Shown one piece after another: positions 1 to 12,306 of a DNA stretch of 64,000 bases. Position 1 is the first letter of the stretch. Each line of letters begins with the position of its first letter. A program made the translations under genes and the position numbers. Source of the stretch: Phoronis australis (lineage: Eukaryota; Phoronida; Phoronidae); assembly GCA_002633005.1 (NCBI GenBank), contig NMRA01000049.1, forward strand, positions 716,321 to 780,320, in the 5' to 3' direction. The notes below the pieces were generated by a model. The model saw only the letters and a program-made list of their open reading frames with translations. It had not been told where the DNA came from and made no database searches.

Positions 1-60
1 GGTCGGCAAATTTGCCGACCGGTCGACGGCCGGCCGTCGACCAATTTCCGACCGGTCGGC
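1..60. repeat. Three consecutive perfect palindromes at window edge
   Basis: Bases 1-20 are a perfect 20-bp palindrome (GGTCGGCAAATTTGCCGACC). Bases 21-42 are a perfect 22-bp palindrome centred on GGCCGGCC, and 48-59 a perfect 12-bp palindrome (CCGACCGGTCGG). The three share the GGTCG/CGACC arm, so the block could fold into nested or chained hairpins. It is probably the end of a foldback or MITE-type element cut off by the window edge. No family is assigned. Confidence 0.75.
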
Positions 61-1669
61 CAAAAATTCGTGATGTGTGCTGTACAAACTTCAAAACACA
101 CGTCACGTGACAACATGTGTGTTCCTCCAGAGATTTTTCTCGTGTTGCGGGCTACAATTTAGCGCAGATTTGGACTTAATCTGCAGTTAATCCAGACTCC
201 ACAAGAGCTTAAAAATCTTAGAGACGCTATCTGGAAAACTTGAGGAGGATTTCAGATAATTTGTTGAGTCGAAGCTGTGTTGCTATTAAAGAATTCAAGC
301 CCTATCGACGATTGCGAGACCGTCAGCTACGCATTTGTCGGCAAGATTTCACCCTTTGATTTCAGCACAATTTTCTGAAAAATGATCGTAATTTAACAAC
401 GAATTTTGATAGCAATGCACCACAATTTTGTAGAAAGTAAATAATAATATTCTGCACGCTTTATCCTAGCGCGTAATACATATAGTGAGCGTTCGTTAAG
501 TGTGTTGACCCAGAACAGCTGATTGTGCAGAGGCATTATCCTCAAAATTGCTCATGTTGGCTTGGTTCTGGTCAAGCGAAAACAACTTTGTTTCACTACC
601 AACCGCCGTGGAGTATTTGTTACTGTTTCTTTGAAGGGAGATATTGTTGGGCAGTTTCCAAGATACGTTTTCTTGCCGCCCTCAAAATGAGCGCTGCATA
701 CTTATGCTACGAAGTCGAAAAGAATTCACTAAATCGGCCTTTGCTACCAGCTCTACCGATGTGTCTGACCCATGTTTAACGCAGTTCTTGGTGTTTGGGA
801 AACAAGTATTAACTAAATTCTTTATCTCGCTAACTAGTATTATAACATGCCAGGCACACAACACGTATAATCTCCCTGTGGCCGGTTCGCCCCCACGCTT
901 GCCGACGTACTTGTTTACCGGCTTAACCACAATGCAACATTCTGACCCATTTCCAATATGGCGGCGTTTCAACTCCGCTATTGGCCCGCTTGTTATCATG
1001 CGGGAAAAAAGACTGAGCTGGGCAGTTAACAAAAGATCGAGATTATATCGCACGTTCAGCACCCCTCACGTCTGGAAAAGTTACTGAACGACAGAAGGCT
1101 GTAATGCTTCCTTTTCCCTCAAGAAACTTGCTTGGAACCTCACTCTAATATCTCTGGAAATGTCAGCCACAGAATTGATTGGTCGGAGTACAGGAGATAA
1201 TAAATGTTATATTTACCGTAAACTATTATGGTTGCGTAAGACCCCTCATAAAGACCGTGCCAGCATCTTTACATGGATAATTTTCTCTGTGAATGGGTTA
1301 CGTCTGGATTGTCATCAAGCTATAAGATACTGCTATGCTTGCCAATATCTCCTCGTTATTCGCAGGTCTCTATTGACTTGGCGGAGTACTTGGAAGAACG
1401 AGACATTCAAACATACGCATCGAAACAATCACCACAATGGTGCTACTGGGCTGTCTACACCCACTGGAAGATTACTTTATATGCCTCATTCTTTAGTTAC
1501 GGTTTGAGTTTGAAACAAGATGAAAAATACCCTTGGTTTAATCAATGTGCTTGTAAGCTTTAACAAGAAGCTCGCAAATCCTTGTAGCCATTTTTTCAAG
1601 CCAGTGTAAATCTTCTCGGTTCTGCAATGAGTTTCAAAAGTTAGAAGCAAACGTCTGCTTGTGAGATTA
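61..1669. other. No gene recognised
   Basis: AT-rich non-coding sequence. Short reading frames on both strands overlap each other, show no recognisable motif and are not supported by splice sites. I see no RNA gene or clear repeat here. Confidence 0.5.
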
Positions 1670-2920
1670 AAAATCTAAGGTCTAATCCTGGTTGTGCCTG
1701 TTGAATCTCCACGTAACATTAGAGTTAACTTCGACTTAATAAAGTCATCTCCAAATGAAGCAAAATTCTTTAAGAACGGGTAGAGTGAGTATAGTAATTC
1801 ACCACATTTAGACACAGGGCTTTCAAGATATCTACGGGCCATAGCGAGTTTTAAAGCTTTGCTGAAAGTATGCATATTAACCATTTGAATTCCCCCTTGA
1901 TCAAGTCCTAGACAGGCCGTAGTTCGTGTAATTTTATCATTACGGGCCTGCCATACAAATTTAAAAATGTCGTATTCAATTCACCCAAGACTTTCACTGG
2001 TGGATTTGGTAAACTTGACAACAAAAAATTAAGTTTAGAAATAGCTAATGTTTTAATTACCGTTACTCTACCAAACGGCGTTAAATTTCGTCGACTCCAA
2101 CTTTTTAGTAAAGACTTGATCTCAGTTATTCTTGCAGTAAAGTTCTTATGCGTCATACTATCCAATTGAGTGTCAAAATCCACCCCCAAAAATTTAAAAG
2201 ATTTTTTTGTCCAAGACAAAATTTCTTTTGTAGGAATCACGTCATCACTGCCAGCTTTACTTCCAAAGCATATGGCTTTTGTTTTATCCACATTCACTAG
2301 GAGACCGGAGACACTAGCAAACAAATGTAGTACATTCAGTGTGGTAGTCAATGACAAATTCGACCCATCCAACGTAATTGATGTGTCGTCCGCATTTTGC
2401 GAAATCAAATATTCCTTATTCCCAGCAACTACACCAGCAATATTTTTATTATTCTTGATTAAATACGCCAAAATCTCCGCGCACAATATAAAAATGTAGG
2501 GAGACAAAGGGTCACCTTGTCTTCAGCCACGCGAAATGTTGAACCAAAAAATGGGTGACCATTTACGACAACACAGGACTTAATATCACTGTAAGAGACT
2601 TTCACCCACCTTCTGATCGACCAACCAAAATTAAGGAAAGATAAAGTTTTTTGAATAAAATTCCACAACAATGAATCAAATGCTTTCTCAAAATCAATCA
2701 GTAAAAGCAATCCAGGTTTGTTAGCTGCCTGGGCATAAAACATTAAATCATACAGCACTCGGATATTTTCGTTCATATTTCTTCCAGAAACGAAACCTGT
2801 CTGGTCCTTACTGATTACTTTTCCCAACATGGATTTTAACCGTTCAGCTACTGCCGAAGAAGCCAATTTTTATGTCACATTGAGCAAGGATATGGGTCTC
2901 CAGTTTTTCAAATAATGTGT
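1670..2920 (-). mobile_element. L1/Tx1-like LINE reverse transcriptase relic
   Basis: A minus-strand non-LTR reverse transcriptase in two overlapping frames (2866-2459, then 2507-1908), so there is a frameshift near 2480-2510. The upstream part carries the finger/palm motifs TGFVSGR and LLIDFEKAFDS. The downstream part carries SPYIFILCAE, a signature of L1-like and Tx1-like LINEs, and the catalytic motif. The usual YADD is read as NADD, so the first residue of the active-site motif is substituted. A thumb-like segment (FKFLGVDF) follows. Both endonuclease and C-terminal regions are missing or unrecognisable. This is a dead 5'- and 3'-truncated copy. A second, less truncated relative lies at 59.8-62.1 kb on the same strand. 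Confidence 0.85.
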
Positions 2921-4630
2921 TAATGGAATGTTATTAGAAATCTACTTTCGTTAAATAATGTATGAAAGTCATTAAATTTGTTACTGTACTCCACTGTTGC
3001 TTAATTTAGTGAAAAATCGAATTTTCTGTATACTTGTCTTATTGAACGTTATACACTTTGAAAGCTTCAGGTTTCAAAATTAAGTTCTTTGAAAACTTGT
3101 TCTAAAAACTTAAAGTTTTCAAACATTTAAGTTTTGAGAACTTAAGTTTGTTCCAAAAAAACTTGTTCCAAAATATTCAAGATTTTGTCAAAAACTTAGT
3201 TAATTTTTGCAAGGGCGGCTGTGATATTCGGTTCACATGTTTCAGTATGATTCGCATTGAGATTTGCGCTTTCTGATTTCACCGCATTCACAAATTGTTA
3301 TTTAGTCTCACGACTATTGTCTACCTCAAATAATCATTTATTACATGTACCATGCTAAAAATGGCTGCTGGCACCTCAGCTCACGCTGTTCGTATTTCTA
3401 TTTTGCCTTATCTCTGACAAGGCTGAAAAAGGCTTGTGTTTTACGATGTAAAAAGCTAGAATTGGCTGATAAAAACAACGTACATTTTCAGAAGGTTCAA
3501 GTAAAAGTTTACTCGCTGTAGCACTTCGGAAGAAAGAAGACGAAGACTTAAACTTACCGCGTATGAAAATAATTTGTTTTTCAAGAAAGAATAAAACTTA
3601 AAACATCGTATAGGGTTCTCTTAAACAGAACATTCTACACTGTCTGTGCTGATTAGGGTAAATTTGGGCAATATGGCCCACGTCAGGTTCATTAAGGAAA
3701 ATACATGACTGTATGAAAACAAAATAAAACAAAAAACAAGTGACGCCTACTTCCCATAAGAATACCTCTGCACAGAAATTTGAAGTGCCGCGAGCACCAT
3801 GGTAAAACCGATTCCAAATGTTTCGAAATATTTTTATTTCCAAGAAAAATTCTTTAAAAAAGTTAAACGTTTTAACACACTTTACATGCCGTGGTCAAAT
3901 TCATATTTTTTAAAGGCCTTTTTGCAGTTTTAATAATTACAAACAATCCCAAATATCAAAAACAACTTTTATTGGCTGAACTTTGATTCTGGTGAACAAC
4001 CAATAACAATTGGGCTGTTCTTCAAACAACTACGTTAAGGCTCTTTTTAGGATACGAGACTTAGAAATGACAAATCATGAACTGTCACTGACACTGGATA
4101 TTTTCAATTCAGAACAGTGGACTTTGGAAATTCGTCAGAAAAACATGCATAGTCCATAGCTGATTTACGGATCCAACAACATTTAACGGGATCATTTTTT
4201 CAAGCAATCTGTACTCTTTCACTTCCTGACGGCACGTTCCACATGAATGCGAAGACGGGCAGTTTGCTGCGTCAACTCGACCTCTTGTTTAGAAAACTGG
4301 CTCCTGGAACTAACTAGTGAGGTAGGGTGAAATCACGGTGTGGCATTTTCTGAGTGGCAACTATTTCTGAATGGTGAATCCCTTGTCCACCGTTACGCCG
4401 TCAAGCGGCTCGAGCAAGTCAAGAATATACCAGCTGAGACCTCTGAGTAATTTCATTGTCAGAAATGCTGCCTTTAAATAGTTCACTGACCCGAGACAGC
4501 ACCAAGTGAGGCAACCCCCACAAGGTACTTCAGTGTGTCTGAACCTTTGTAGTTCAGATACATTGATGAGTTAATAAATAATGACGAGGGAGTCTCAGTT
4601 TTAACCTAGCTCAGTACAGTCTAGACGGAT
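2921..4630. other. No gene recognised
   Basis: AT-rich sequence with low-complexity runs around AACTTGTTC/AAAACTTAAG near 3060-3200, which look like a short diverged tandem repeat. I see no supported coding region. Confidence 0.5.
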
Positions 4631-4636
4631 TGGTGT

Positions 4637-4708
4637 CCTAGTAGGATATGTATGGAACGCCCCTAGCGTCACCCTGTGGCGGGTCTTTTCTCACACGTTA
4701 CGAGTCAT
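4637..4708. repeat. Inverted dispersed repeat, left copy
   Basis: This stretch (containing TATGGAACGCC, GGTCTTTTCT and ACGAGTCAT) recurs in reverse complement at about 7648-7738, with small insertions and deletions. It lies just outside the left edge of the first TTAA element and is not part of it. It is probably a separate old short interspersed element. Confidence 0.65.
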
Positions 4709-4936
4709 CGACGCGCGTCAGTGTTGACTCGAACTGTACTTCACAAGTGTGTCAAGTTACCGCCCCATTACTGCGCGACAAATAAGACGTTGCGGTTTAG
4801 TCAGCGATGACGTATCCTTCGATGTCAATCAGTTTACGCCCCAACTGACCCGACATCTGACTAGCCTAATAGGTCATAAGCCCTCCCACTTTGCATTTGA
4901 CCAACAAGTGAAAGTTTACATGCAAACTCGTATTAA

Positions 4937-6651
4937 AGGAGAATGCCACCCCAAAAACAACCTGTTTTGTATCAATTTAGATCGAGTAGTTCTACTCGCT
5001 AACGGCAGGTTCGGCTGAGTTACCTGACACCTGAGGGGCAGACGGAGGTGTTGAAATTATCCAATGACGTAATTGGTTTCACACGCAGTCTGTTCAGCAG
5101 TTCACAACACGGGTTGGTGGTGTCAGGTTATCGCTTCAATTGATCGTTTAACACCAATAAATCATCAAACTTCGATGTAAAACCCTTAAAAATACACCGA
5201 GTTCTTATTAAAACGTGTTGTTGTATTTCGCTGTTACGGATTTACTGGTATTTGGACACACCGTAGCTTACAAAGTTCGGCAGTGAGGCCAATTTACCAA
5301 GGTCTGTAGCAGGAGTTTGGGGTCTGTTCGGAGATAAATTCGAAGTATTCTTCCGTGAAATACAGACAGGAGAACGTAGATCTGTGTTGTTTATACTTGT
5401 GATTTTTCGCGCTTGTTATCCCGGCCAGTGGCTCGGAACCCGATCAGACCCGTCGCAGCCGAGCTGACGGCTCGTTATTCCGGCCAGTGGCTCGGAACCC
5501 GATCATACCCGTCACGGCCGCCGAGACCGGCACGAACATAAACCAGCTTGAGTTGAAAACTAAACATCCAGTCACAAAGAGACTATATAATAGTGAGCCA
5601 TAGAAATAATGTGCACGCAATTTTTTATGTGAGTTAGCCACGAAACTGAAAATCTACCTACTTGTCGGGGGCCGCCAAAGTCGGGTTTCCCTTCCACAGG
5701 CCGTCAGGGCAAAGGTTGCACAGTAACAATGATTTGAATAATGTATTTTATTTCTAAACAAAGATTCCCCTAACATGTGACAATAGCATATAAAATCGAG
5801 TAATTGTTTCACAACAGCAAACACTGAATTAGCATGGGCTCACACGGCCTCGGTGCCCGGTCAATTACCTTTGTTGCCGGCATCAAAAGCCGGTAACGAA
5901 GTGGGTTATTCATTGCTGGCTTCTCAAAACATTTGCACTCATGAGCACTCCAAGGCGTTACAAATTATATCTAATGAGAGAGGCTTTTTGTCAGTTTCAT
6001 ATAAGCATTGGTTAGGATCATTTTAGGATGAGAATAATTCATTTTGAAACAGAACGCACAATAATAAACGTCTACATGGCAACTCTCCCGGCGCCAATCC
6101 CGACTTGATCAAGAGCTCATCTGACGAAGACTTCACGGGTCGGATCGTTAGGTTTCACAGCCTATCAGTTCGAACCGGAATACACTGATCAAGAAATACT
6201 ATAGAGGCGTCGTGAACATGCATAGGCAACGGAACGAATGGATAGTTCTGTGGTTAGCCGGAATTCGTCAGAGAAATCACTGTCGACGAAATGCCGGCCA
6301 CAGACACGGAGATGTTTCACGGCCTCATACTTGCTGTTAACAGCATACCTTTTATTCTTCAGTACCGCGAGCCACTTCCTAAGCATTTCGGGCTCTCGAG
6401 GAAGTCGAAAAAACGATATACCCGCTTTCTTCGCAGCTTCATAGTTCGGACAAGCGGAAACCGATGCACTGCCGCAATACAGCGGCATTCACTCTGCAGA
6501 AGAACCACTGACGTCGCTGCGTCGCTTATCACCTTCCTCACAGGTTAACGCGACACCTCTCGGCAAGGTGACGTCTACCGTATAAGAGGCGATGTGGATA
6601 TAGACCGATTGAGACGGTAAAAAGACTAATTACATCGGGTGGCATTCTCCT
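4937..6651 (+). mobile_element. Kolobok-like non-autonomous DNA transposon, copy 1
   Basis: The ends are inverted repeats beginning AGGAGAATGCCACCC, the left at 4937 and its reverse complement ending at 6651. TTAA is duplicated at 4933-4936 and 6652-6655. TTAA target duplications plus a THAP zinc-finger segment (see 6189-6488) are the combination known for the Kolobok superfamily; piggyBac also uses TTAA but lacks THAP. At 1,715 bp it is far too short for a complete transposase. It includes a direct duplication near 5417-5462/5475-5519 (unit with CCGGCCAGTGGCTCGG). Copy 2 (7934-9588) is the same element inverted, and copy 3 (10910-13465) is in this orientation. Confidence 0.8.
6189..6488 (-). 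pseudogene. THAP-domain fragment inside Kolobok-like element
   Basis: A 99-residue frame that starts with a THAP-type C2CH zinc finger. It begins MPLYC, has a second Cys eight residues on (residues 5 and 13), then SFFRLP, an invariant-type Trp (KW) and a closing C-x2-H (CGRHF). This matches the layout of THAP domains used for DNA binding by P-element-like and Kolobok-like transposases. After about residue 75 the frame shows nothing recognisable and ends, so there is no catalytic domain. It is the only nearly intact THAP frame of the three element copies. Confidence 0.7.
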
Positions 6652-6655
6652 TTAA

Positions 6656-7640
6656 TTGAATGAATCGTAATCCACCTCTGTTGAGTGTAGCACCCTGCAA
6701 CAGTAGTCAACGGTGGCTTCTGGCTTAGAGTCGCATGCACAGTCAAAAGTACTATAAACGAAAGCCAAATAAAAGAGAGCAACGCTGTGAGTGACGAGGA
6801 CTTGATTTCTGTGACCTTGGATGATTTTCTCAGTGCTGTTCCAACAGTTGTTGAGTCTATGTTGGTTAATCAGTGAAGTCTTGCTCATGACGGCGTTTTC
6901 CATTCGGCAGTGACTTTACCAGACGTAGCGGGTGTGAGCATGTGATAACATCTAGCTTCTTTGTTAACTGCCAAGCACAGTATTTTGTCTGGTATGAAAA
7001 CAGGCAGGCTAATTAATTATCTACAAGGCTTACATGTATTACAGACCACGTGTGAACACCGTCAAACCCAGAGCGAATTGGTACACTCGAAAAGAACTGA
7101 ATAGATTGTCGTAACTTCGGTTGTAGTCGGGCGATTTTGGCAATTCAAAAGCTAAACATGATCACCGTTTGACGAAAATTTCAGAAATGATATTGGTATA
7201 TGTACAAACATGTTATGACTTAACTTTTATTTTTAGCAGCACAGCCCAGTCAGGCTAGATATGATCTTACTGGAGATTAGAGCAACTATCGTACAAAAGA
7301 GTGCTGGCCCTCCAACCATTAATGCCGGAATGGAATTATCAGTCGTGTGAGATATTGGCTACAGGGGTGTTCTTCCCAAATTGTTGTTGGGCTTTTGAAT
7401 CGAACAAGTTGGGATCAACGGGAAAACGCCTTAATGCAGTGCTATTGTGTAGGTTGTGTTTTTATGCGAGTGAGTACTGGTCATTTTTTATATTTTTTCT
7501 TTGTGTCAAACGCTAAGCCTTTGTAATTGTCAGTCACATCAAAACATGACGATCTCATTGGTTTGGTCAACACACTGTATAACCTTAACACTGATCGGTT
7601 CTTTTAAGAGCATCGACAGCATCACTGGCGCGTCAGCGTG
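6656..7640. other. Spacer between element copies; no gene recognised
   Basis: Separates the first two oppositely oriented TTAA elements. No supported coding region, RNA gene or clear repeat is seen. Confidence 0.5.
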
Positions 7641-7647
7641 TTAGAAA

Positions 7648-7738
7648 TGACTCGTCACGTGTCAGAAAAGACCAGTCACAAGGTGATGCTAGTGGCGTTC
7701 CATAGATATGGGCATCATCCTCTCAATACTGGCCCTAC
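7648..7738. repeat. Inverted dispersed repeat, right copy
   Basis: Reverse complement of the 4637-4708 repeat, with small indels. It lies about 190 bp left of the second TTAA element, as its partner lies left of the first, but in inverted orientation. The pair is therefore not a simple inverted duplication of the element and its flank. Confidence 0.6.
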
Positions 7739-7933
7739 TAGCCCAAATTGGCATCAAACCCAATAAGAATATAAATAATTTGCCCAAGTGATAACAATAC
7801 GACTGACTGTTGATTGTGACACTCCAAATTTAACGGACAGGTCAAGGTGGGGCAGTCCTTGTCTCACTATGAAACACTAGTTAAAGAAGAGGTTCAGGTT
7901 TTCGCAGAGGAAAGTGTGTTCCCCAAAGCTTAA

Positions 7934-9588
7934 AGGAGAATGCCACCCGATTTAATTAGTCTTTTTTGCCGACTTAATCGGTCTATATCCACATCGTCTC
8001 GCATACGGTCGACCTTACCTTGCCGAGAGGTGTCGCGTTAACCTGTGAGAAAGGTGAGAAACGACGCTATCGACGTCAGTGGTTCATATGCAGAGTGAAT
8101 GCCGTTATGTTGCAGTGCATCGTTCCCGCTTGTCCGAACTAAGCAGCTGCGAGGAAAGCGGGTTTATCGTTTTTTTTTACTTCCTCGCCAGAGTCCGAAA
8201 TGCTTAGGAAGTGGCTCATGGTAGTGAAGAATGAAATGTACGCTGTAAATAGCTAGTATGAGGCCGTGAAACATGTCCGTGTTTGTCGGTGGCCTGCAGA
8301 CCGTCGACGAATGCCGGCTTACCAAATAACTCCATACGTTCCGTTGTCTGACCTTGTTCAAGGCGCCTCTCTAGTATTTCTTCATCACTGTATTCCTGTT
8401 CAAATTGATAGCCTGTAAAACTTAACTATCCACCTGCGAAGTGGGGACTGATGAGCTCTAGCTCGTCAGTCCTAAGTCCGCGAGATTGCGAGTTGGCCAT
8501 TTTGGCGTTTATTACTGAGCGTTCTGTTTCAAAATGAATTATTCTCACCCTAACCAATACTTATATAAAACTGAAACAAAGTCTGTCTCATTAGATGCAA
8601 TTTGTAATGCCTTTGGAGTGTTCGTGAGTGCAAATGATTCAAGAAGCCATGCAGCAATGAATAAATCACTGCGTTACCGGCTTTAGGTGCAATAAAACTA
8701 ATTGACGGGACACCGAGGCCGTGTGAGCTCATGCTAATTAGTGTTTGCTGGCAGAAACTGTTGTGAAACAACTCGATTTCCATCCCACGGTCAGGTGTTA
8801 GGGGAATCTTTATTTTCATTTACAGTACTCAAATAATGATTGTCAATGTACAACTTCTGTCCTGACGGTGCTGTGGCCAAAGCGGAACCTGAATTCGCGG
8901 CCCCCGACGAATAAGTAGATTTGCATTTTCGTGGCTAATTCACCTACATAATCACGTGCACATTACTTTTGCTCACTAGTATAGTATTTTCTTGACTGGA
9001 AGTTTAGTTCAGTCCACTGAACTTTGGCTGGTTTAGTCAGGATGTCTGATCAGTTTCCGGGCCACTGGCCGGGATAATGAGTCAATCCGGCCGGCCGCGA
9101 CGGGCCTGATCGGGCTCCAAGCCACTGGCCAGGATAACAAGCGTTTTGTGTTTAGAACTCAAAAAATCACAAGTCCAAACAACACAGATCTAGGTTCTCC
9201 TGTCTGTATCTCACGGAAAATACTTCGAAATTATCTCCGAACAGGCCAAACTCCTCTACGAACCTTATTGGCCTGCCGAACTTTGTAGGCTGCGGCCAAA
9301 TACCTATAAATCCGTAAGAGCGAAATAAAACAACACGTTTTTATAACAACTCGGTGTATTTTTAAGGGTTTTACATCGAAGTTTGATGATTTATTGGCGT
9401 TAAACGATGACTTCAAGCGATAAGCTGACACCAGTAACCCGTGTTGGGAACTGCTGAACAGACTGTGTGAAACCGATGACGTCATTGGATAATTTCAACA
9501 CCTCCGTCTGCCTTCAGGAGTCAGGTAACGCAACCGTACTCGATGTAAATTGATACAAATTAGGTTGTTTTTTGGGTGGCATGCTCCT
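7934..9588 (-). mobile_element. Kolobok-like non-autonomous DNA transposon, copy 2 (inverted)
   Basis: Starts AGGAGAATGCCACCC at 7934 and ends with GGGTGGCATGCTCCT at 9588. It is flanked by TTAA at 7930-7933 and 9589-9592. Its left end matches the right end of copy 1 in reverse complement and its right end matches the left end of copy 1, so it is the same 1.7-kb family in opposite orientation. The THAP segment lies on the plus strand at about 8099-8320 and has several in-frame stops and indels. The GGCCAGTGGC-type duplication seen in copy 1 is present near 9055-9145. Confidence 0.8.
8099..8320 (+). pseudogene. Decayed THAP-domain fragment (copy 2)
   Basis: Nucleotide-level homologue of the THAP frame at 6189-6488, read on the plus strand from an ATG at 8099. 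An early TAA (after the motif CPN-), a run of nine T and a TAG further on break the frame, so it is non-coding. Confidence 0.65.
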
Positions 9589-9592
9589 TTAA

Positions 9593-10905
9593 ATCGGTTT
9601 TTCTTCGCCTTTGCACTTGGGACCATCTCGTCATGGTGACTGCAGTTGGCTGAGGGGGGGGGGGGGTCATCGTGATGTTTTCCGGGTTCTATATGTACCG
9701 GGTTCTATGTATCCCATTTTATACATATTGGGGTTCTGTCTGTGTCCCGGGTTCTGTGTCCCGGTGTGATAGTTGTGCCTGCCCCCCTCATGTCGTAGTT
9801 GTGAGCGGACGCGTTGTTCAGTGGATTACCCAAATTATTTTGCCTTTTATCAGGTTTGAAAGGGCAAAATAGACATTTGGACCAAGTAAGGCAAGTTCTT
9901 ATGAAACAATGCACATTGTGCCTTATTTTGAATGTTATGAACGTTTTTGGCTAAAGATAGTTTTTTGGAAATTGTCACGTGATCCTGACCTTGAATGACC
10001 TCGTTGCCCGGTTGCATGAAACAGTCCCAAATAGGGATTCAACTAAGTTCCCTAAATCTACTACGTGTTTGTGGGCTTATGTAAATCGTGATTTTTACGG
10101 TGTTTGAGTCTCTTAACAAGTCACTTTGCGATTTTGATACAAATTGCGAGTGAATTATCAATATCATTGAAAATATGTTAGGATATTTTCATACAACGAC
10201 AATAATTTATGGACTAAGTCCCTAATTATTTTGACTTAATTAACAGCTCAATTGTTAGTTATATTATTAGAAAATATCATAAGTCCAAGAGGAGCTCATA
10301 ATAAAGATAAAATGATAGAAAAATATTACATCTGTGAGTAAAGAACGAAACAAATACGCAAAAAATTAAGGTAACCTATCTGAGTCACTATTTGGGACTG
10401 CATTATGCAACCGAGTACTGGTCAGCATAAGAATCAAGCCAAAAATCCAGAGGCTCTGTCTAGTGGTTCCAGAGATATGCCTGCACGTAATTTATGTTAT
10501 TTTGTCTTAATCATGCATGGAAATCAGAGTTAATGAGGTCAACTTCTTTTTGCTTTATATCAGGATAGAAAAAGCAGTTCAAAATTGTCATGTGTTCTTA
10601 AAATAACGATTGTAGCTAAAACTTGCACAATCGTCTTCTTAGAGCCTGGACTTAACGCGACAGACCGGGACACAAAGAACCCTGGACTCATAGAACCCTA
10701 GACGCAATGCTAAACTCCAGCTTTGAGTTGTCTCCTCCCATTGATTCACTTCTGGATGTCCTCGCTTTTGAATTAGGAGCTGCATACGACAGTTGATTTG
10801 GAATTTTTCTAAAACCCCCTCGACCCCCACACTGTACGACCCCCTCGACCCAATGTTAATCAGATTGGTTCCCCATATCAGAGAGCACAGCAGAGTAAGT
10901 TTACA
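9593..10905. other. No gene recognised; G-tract and polymer runs
   Basis: Contains a run of about 14 G around 9653-9666 followed by a stretch rich in GGGTTCTATGT/GTCCCGGGTTCTG repeats (9680-9770). The same phrase reappears in inverted form near 10665-10695 (GGGACACAAAGAACCC), which suggests a diverged foldback element spanning roughly 9.65-10.85 kb. No coding region is supported. Confidence 0.4.
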
Positions 10906-11146
10906 TTAAAGGAGAACGCCACCAAAAACAACGTATTTTGTAGATAATGAAATGGAGTAGTTCCACTCGATAACAGCAAGTTCAGTTCTTTTACCTGACA
11001 CAAGACAGCAGACGGAGGTGCTGAAATTAACCAATGACGTCATAGGTTGTAACACAGTCTGATCAGCAGTTCACAACACGCTTACTTGTGTCAGCTTATC
11101 GCTTGTATTCATCAATTTACACAAACAAATCTCCAAAGTTCGATGT

Positions 11147-11386
11147 AAAACTTTAGAAGAGACATTGAGTTTTTAAACAAACGTGTTGTTTTATTTCTCT
11201 GTTACGGATTTATACAAATTTTGAACGTATGCCAACTTACCGAGGTCAGTCGCGGGAAGTTTGGATCTGTTAGGTGATAAACTAGAACTATTCTTCAGTG
11301 AAATACAAACAGGGGAGCATAGCCATGTGTTGTAATTTTAGATTTGCGATTTTTTCAGTTCTAAACACAAAAAACGCCCATTGTAA
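11147..11386. repeat. 240-bp direct repeat, first copy
   Basis: Near-identical to 11694-11933, including the phrases ACATTGAGTTTTTAAACAAA and AACACAAAAAACGCCC. Near-identity indicates a recent event. The 307 bp between the copies have no counterpart in the other two elements, so this may be an unequal-recombination or insertion footprint. Confidence 0.85.
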
Positions 11387-11693
11387 AGGTAACCAATAAC
11401 TGCTGCAGTAACATCAACCAGCGATAAAACGTGTGCTGCTGAATGATACGTTCGTGCCTTCAACCCTCTAGCGGACACACAGAGAACTAGCGAGACCTGC
11501 GTGTAGCCTTCTCTTCTCCCTAGCGGACACGCAGACATCTTTGACGCACGGAACCAGCGAGACAGTCTGACTGAAGTACGCACATGCCCAGATAACGTTC
11601 ACCTTTAAGGTGACATCAGCTTCGTCCACGAGTCTCAAGATGGCGACGAACTGTTCCGCCATTTGAGGCCATAGACGACATTTACCGCTGACA

Positions 11694-11933
11694 AAAACTT
11701 TAGAAGAGACATTGAGTTTTTAAACAAACGTGTTGTTTTATTTCTCTGTTACGGATTTATACAAATTTTGAACGTATGCCAACTTACCGAGGTCAGTCGC
11801 GGGAAGTTTGGATCTGTTAGGTGATAAACTAGAACTATTCTTCAGTGAAATACAAACAGGGGAGCATAGCCATGTGTTGTAATTTTAGATTTGCGATTTT
11901 TTCAGTTCTAAACACAAAAAACGCCCATTGTAA
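11694..11933. repeat. 240-bp direct repeat, second copy
   Basis: Second copy of the 11147-11386 unit within element copy 3. Confidence 0.85.
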
Positions 11934-12184
11934 TCCATTGACTTGGAACCCGCTTATCTCCGTCGCCAGCGGCCGGACTGAGACATCACGAAAATAAAGG
12001 AGCCGGGTTAGTCTGCCGCCAAAGTTGAAAATCAAACTTCCAGTCATGAAAATACTAGACTAGTGAACCAAAAAATAAAGTGTACATGAATATTTTGGCG
12101 AAAACACGGCAAAATTGCAATCTTCTTACCCTTCGGGGCAGCTAAGCCAGGTTCGCCTTCCACAGAACAGTACAGGGCAATAAT

Positions 12185-12194
12185 GTATACACAC

Positions 12195-12278
<84 letters not shown>

Positions 12279-12306
12279 TGTATGTATATATATATATATA
12301 TATATA
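12185..12306. repeat. Composite (CA)n-(TA)n microsatellite
   Basis: About 70 bp of CA dinucleotides followed by two TA blocks separated by TTGTATG. It lies inside element copy 3. Repetitive Cys-Val or Ile-Tyr reading frames across it are artefacts of the repeat. Confidence 0.95.

Noticed and set aside
4749-5018. 89-codon plus-strand frame
   Set aside because: It runs across the boundary of the TTAA element at 4937 and has no motif.
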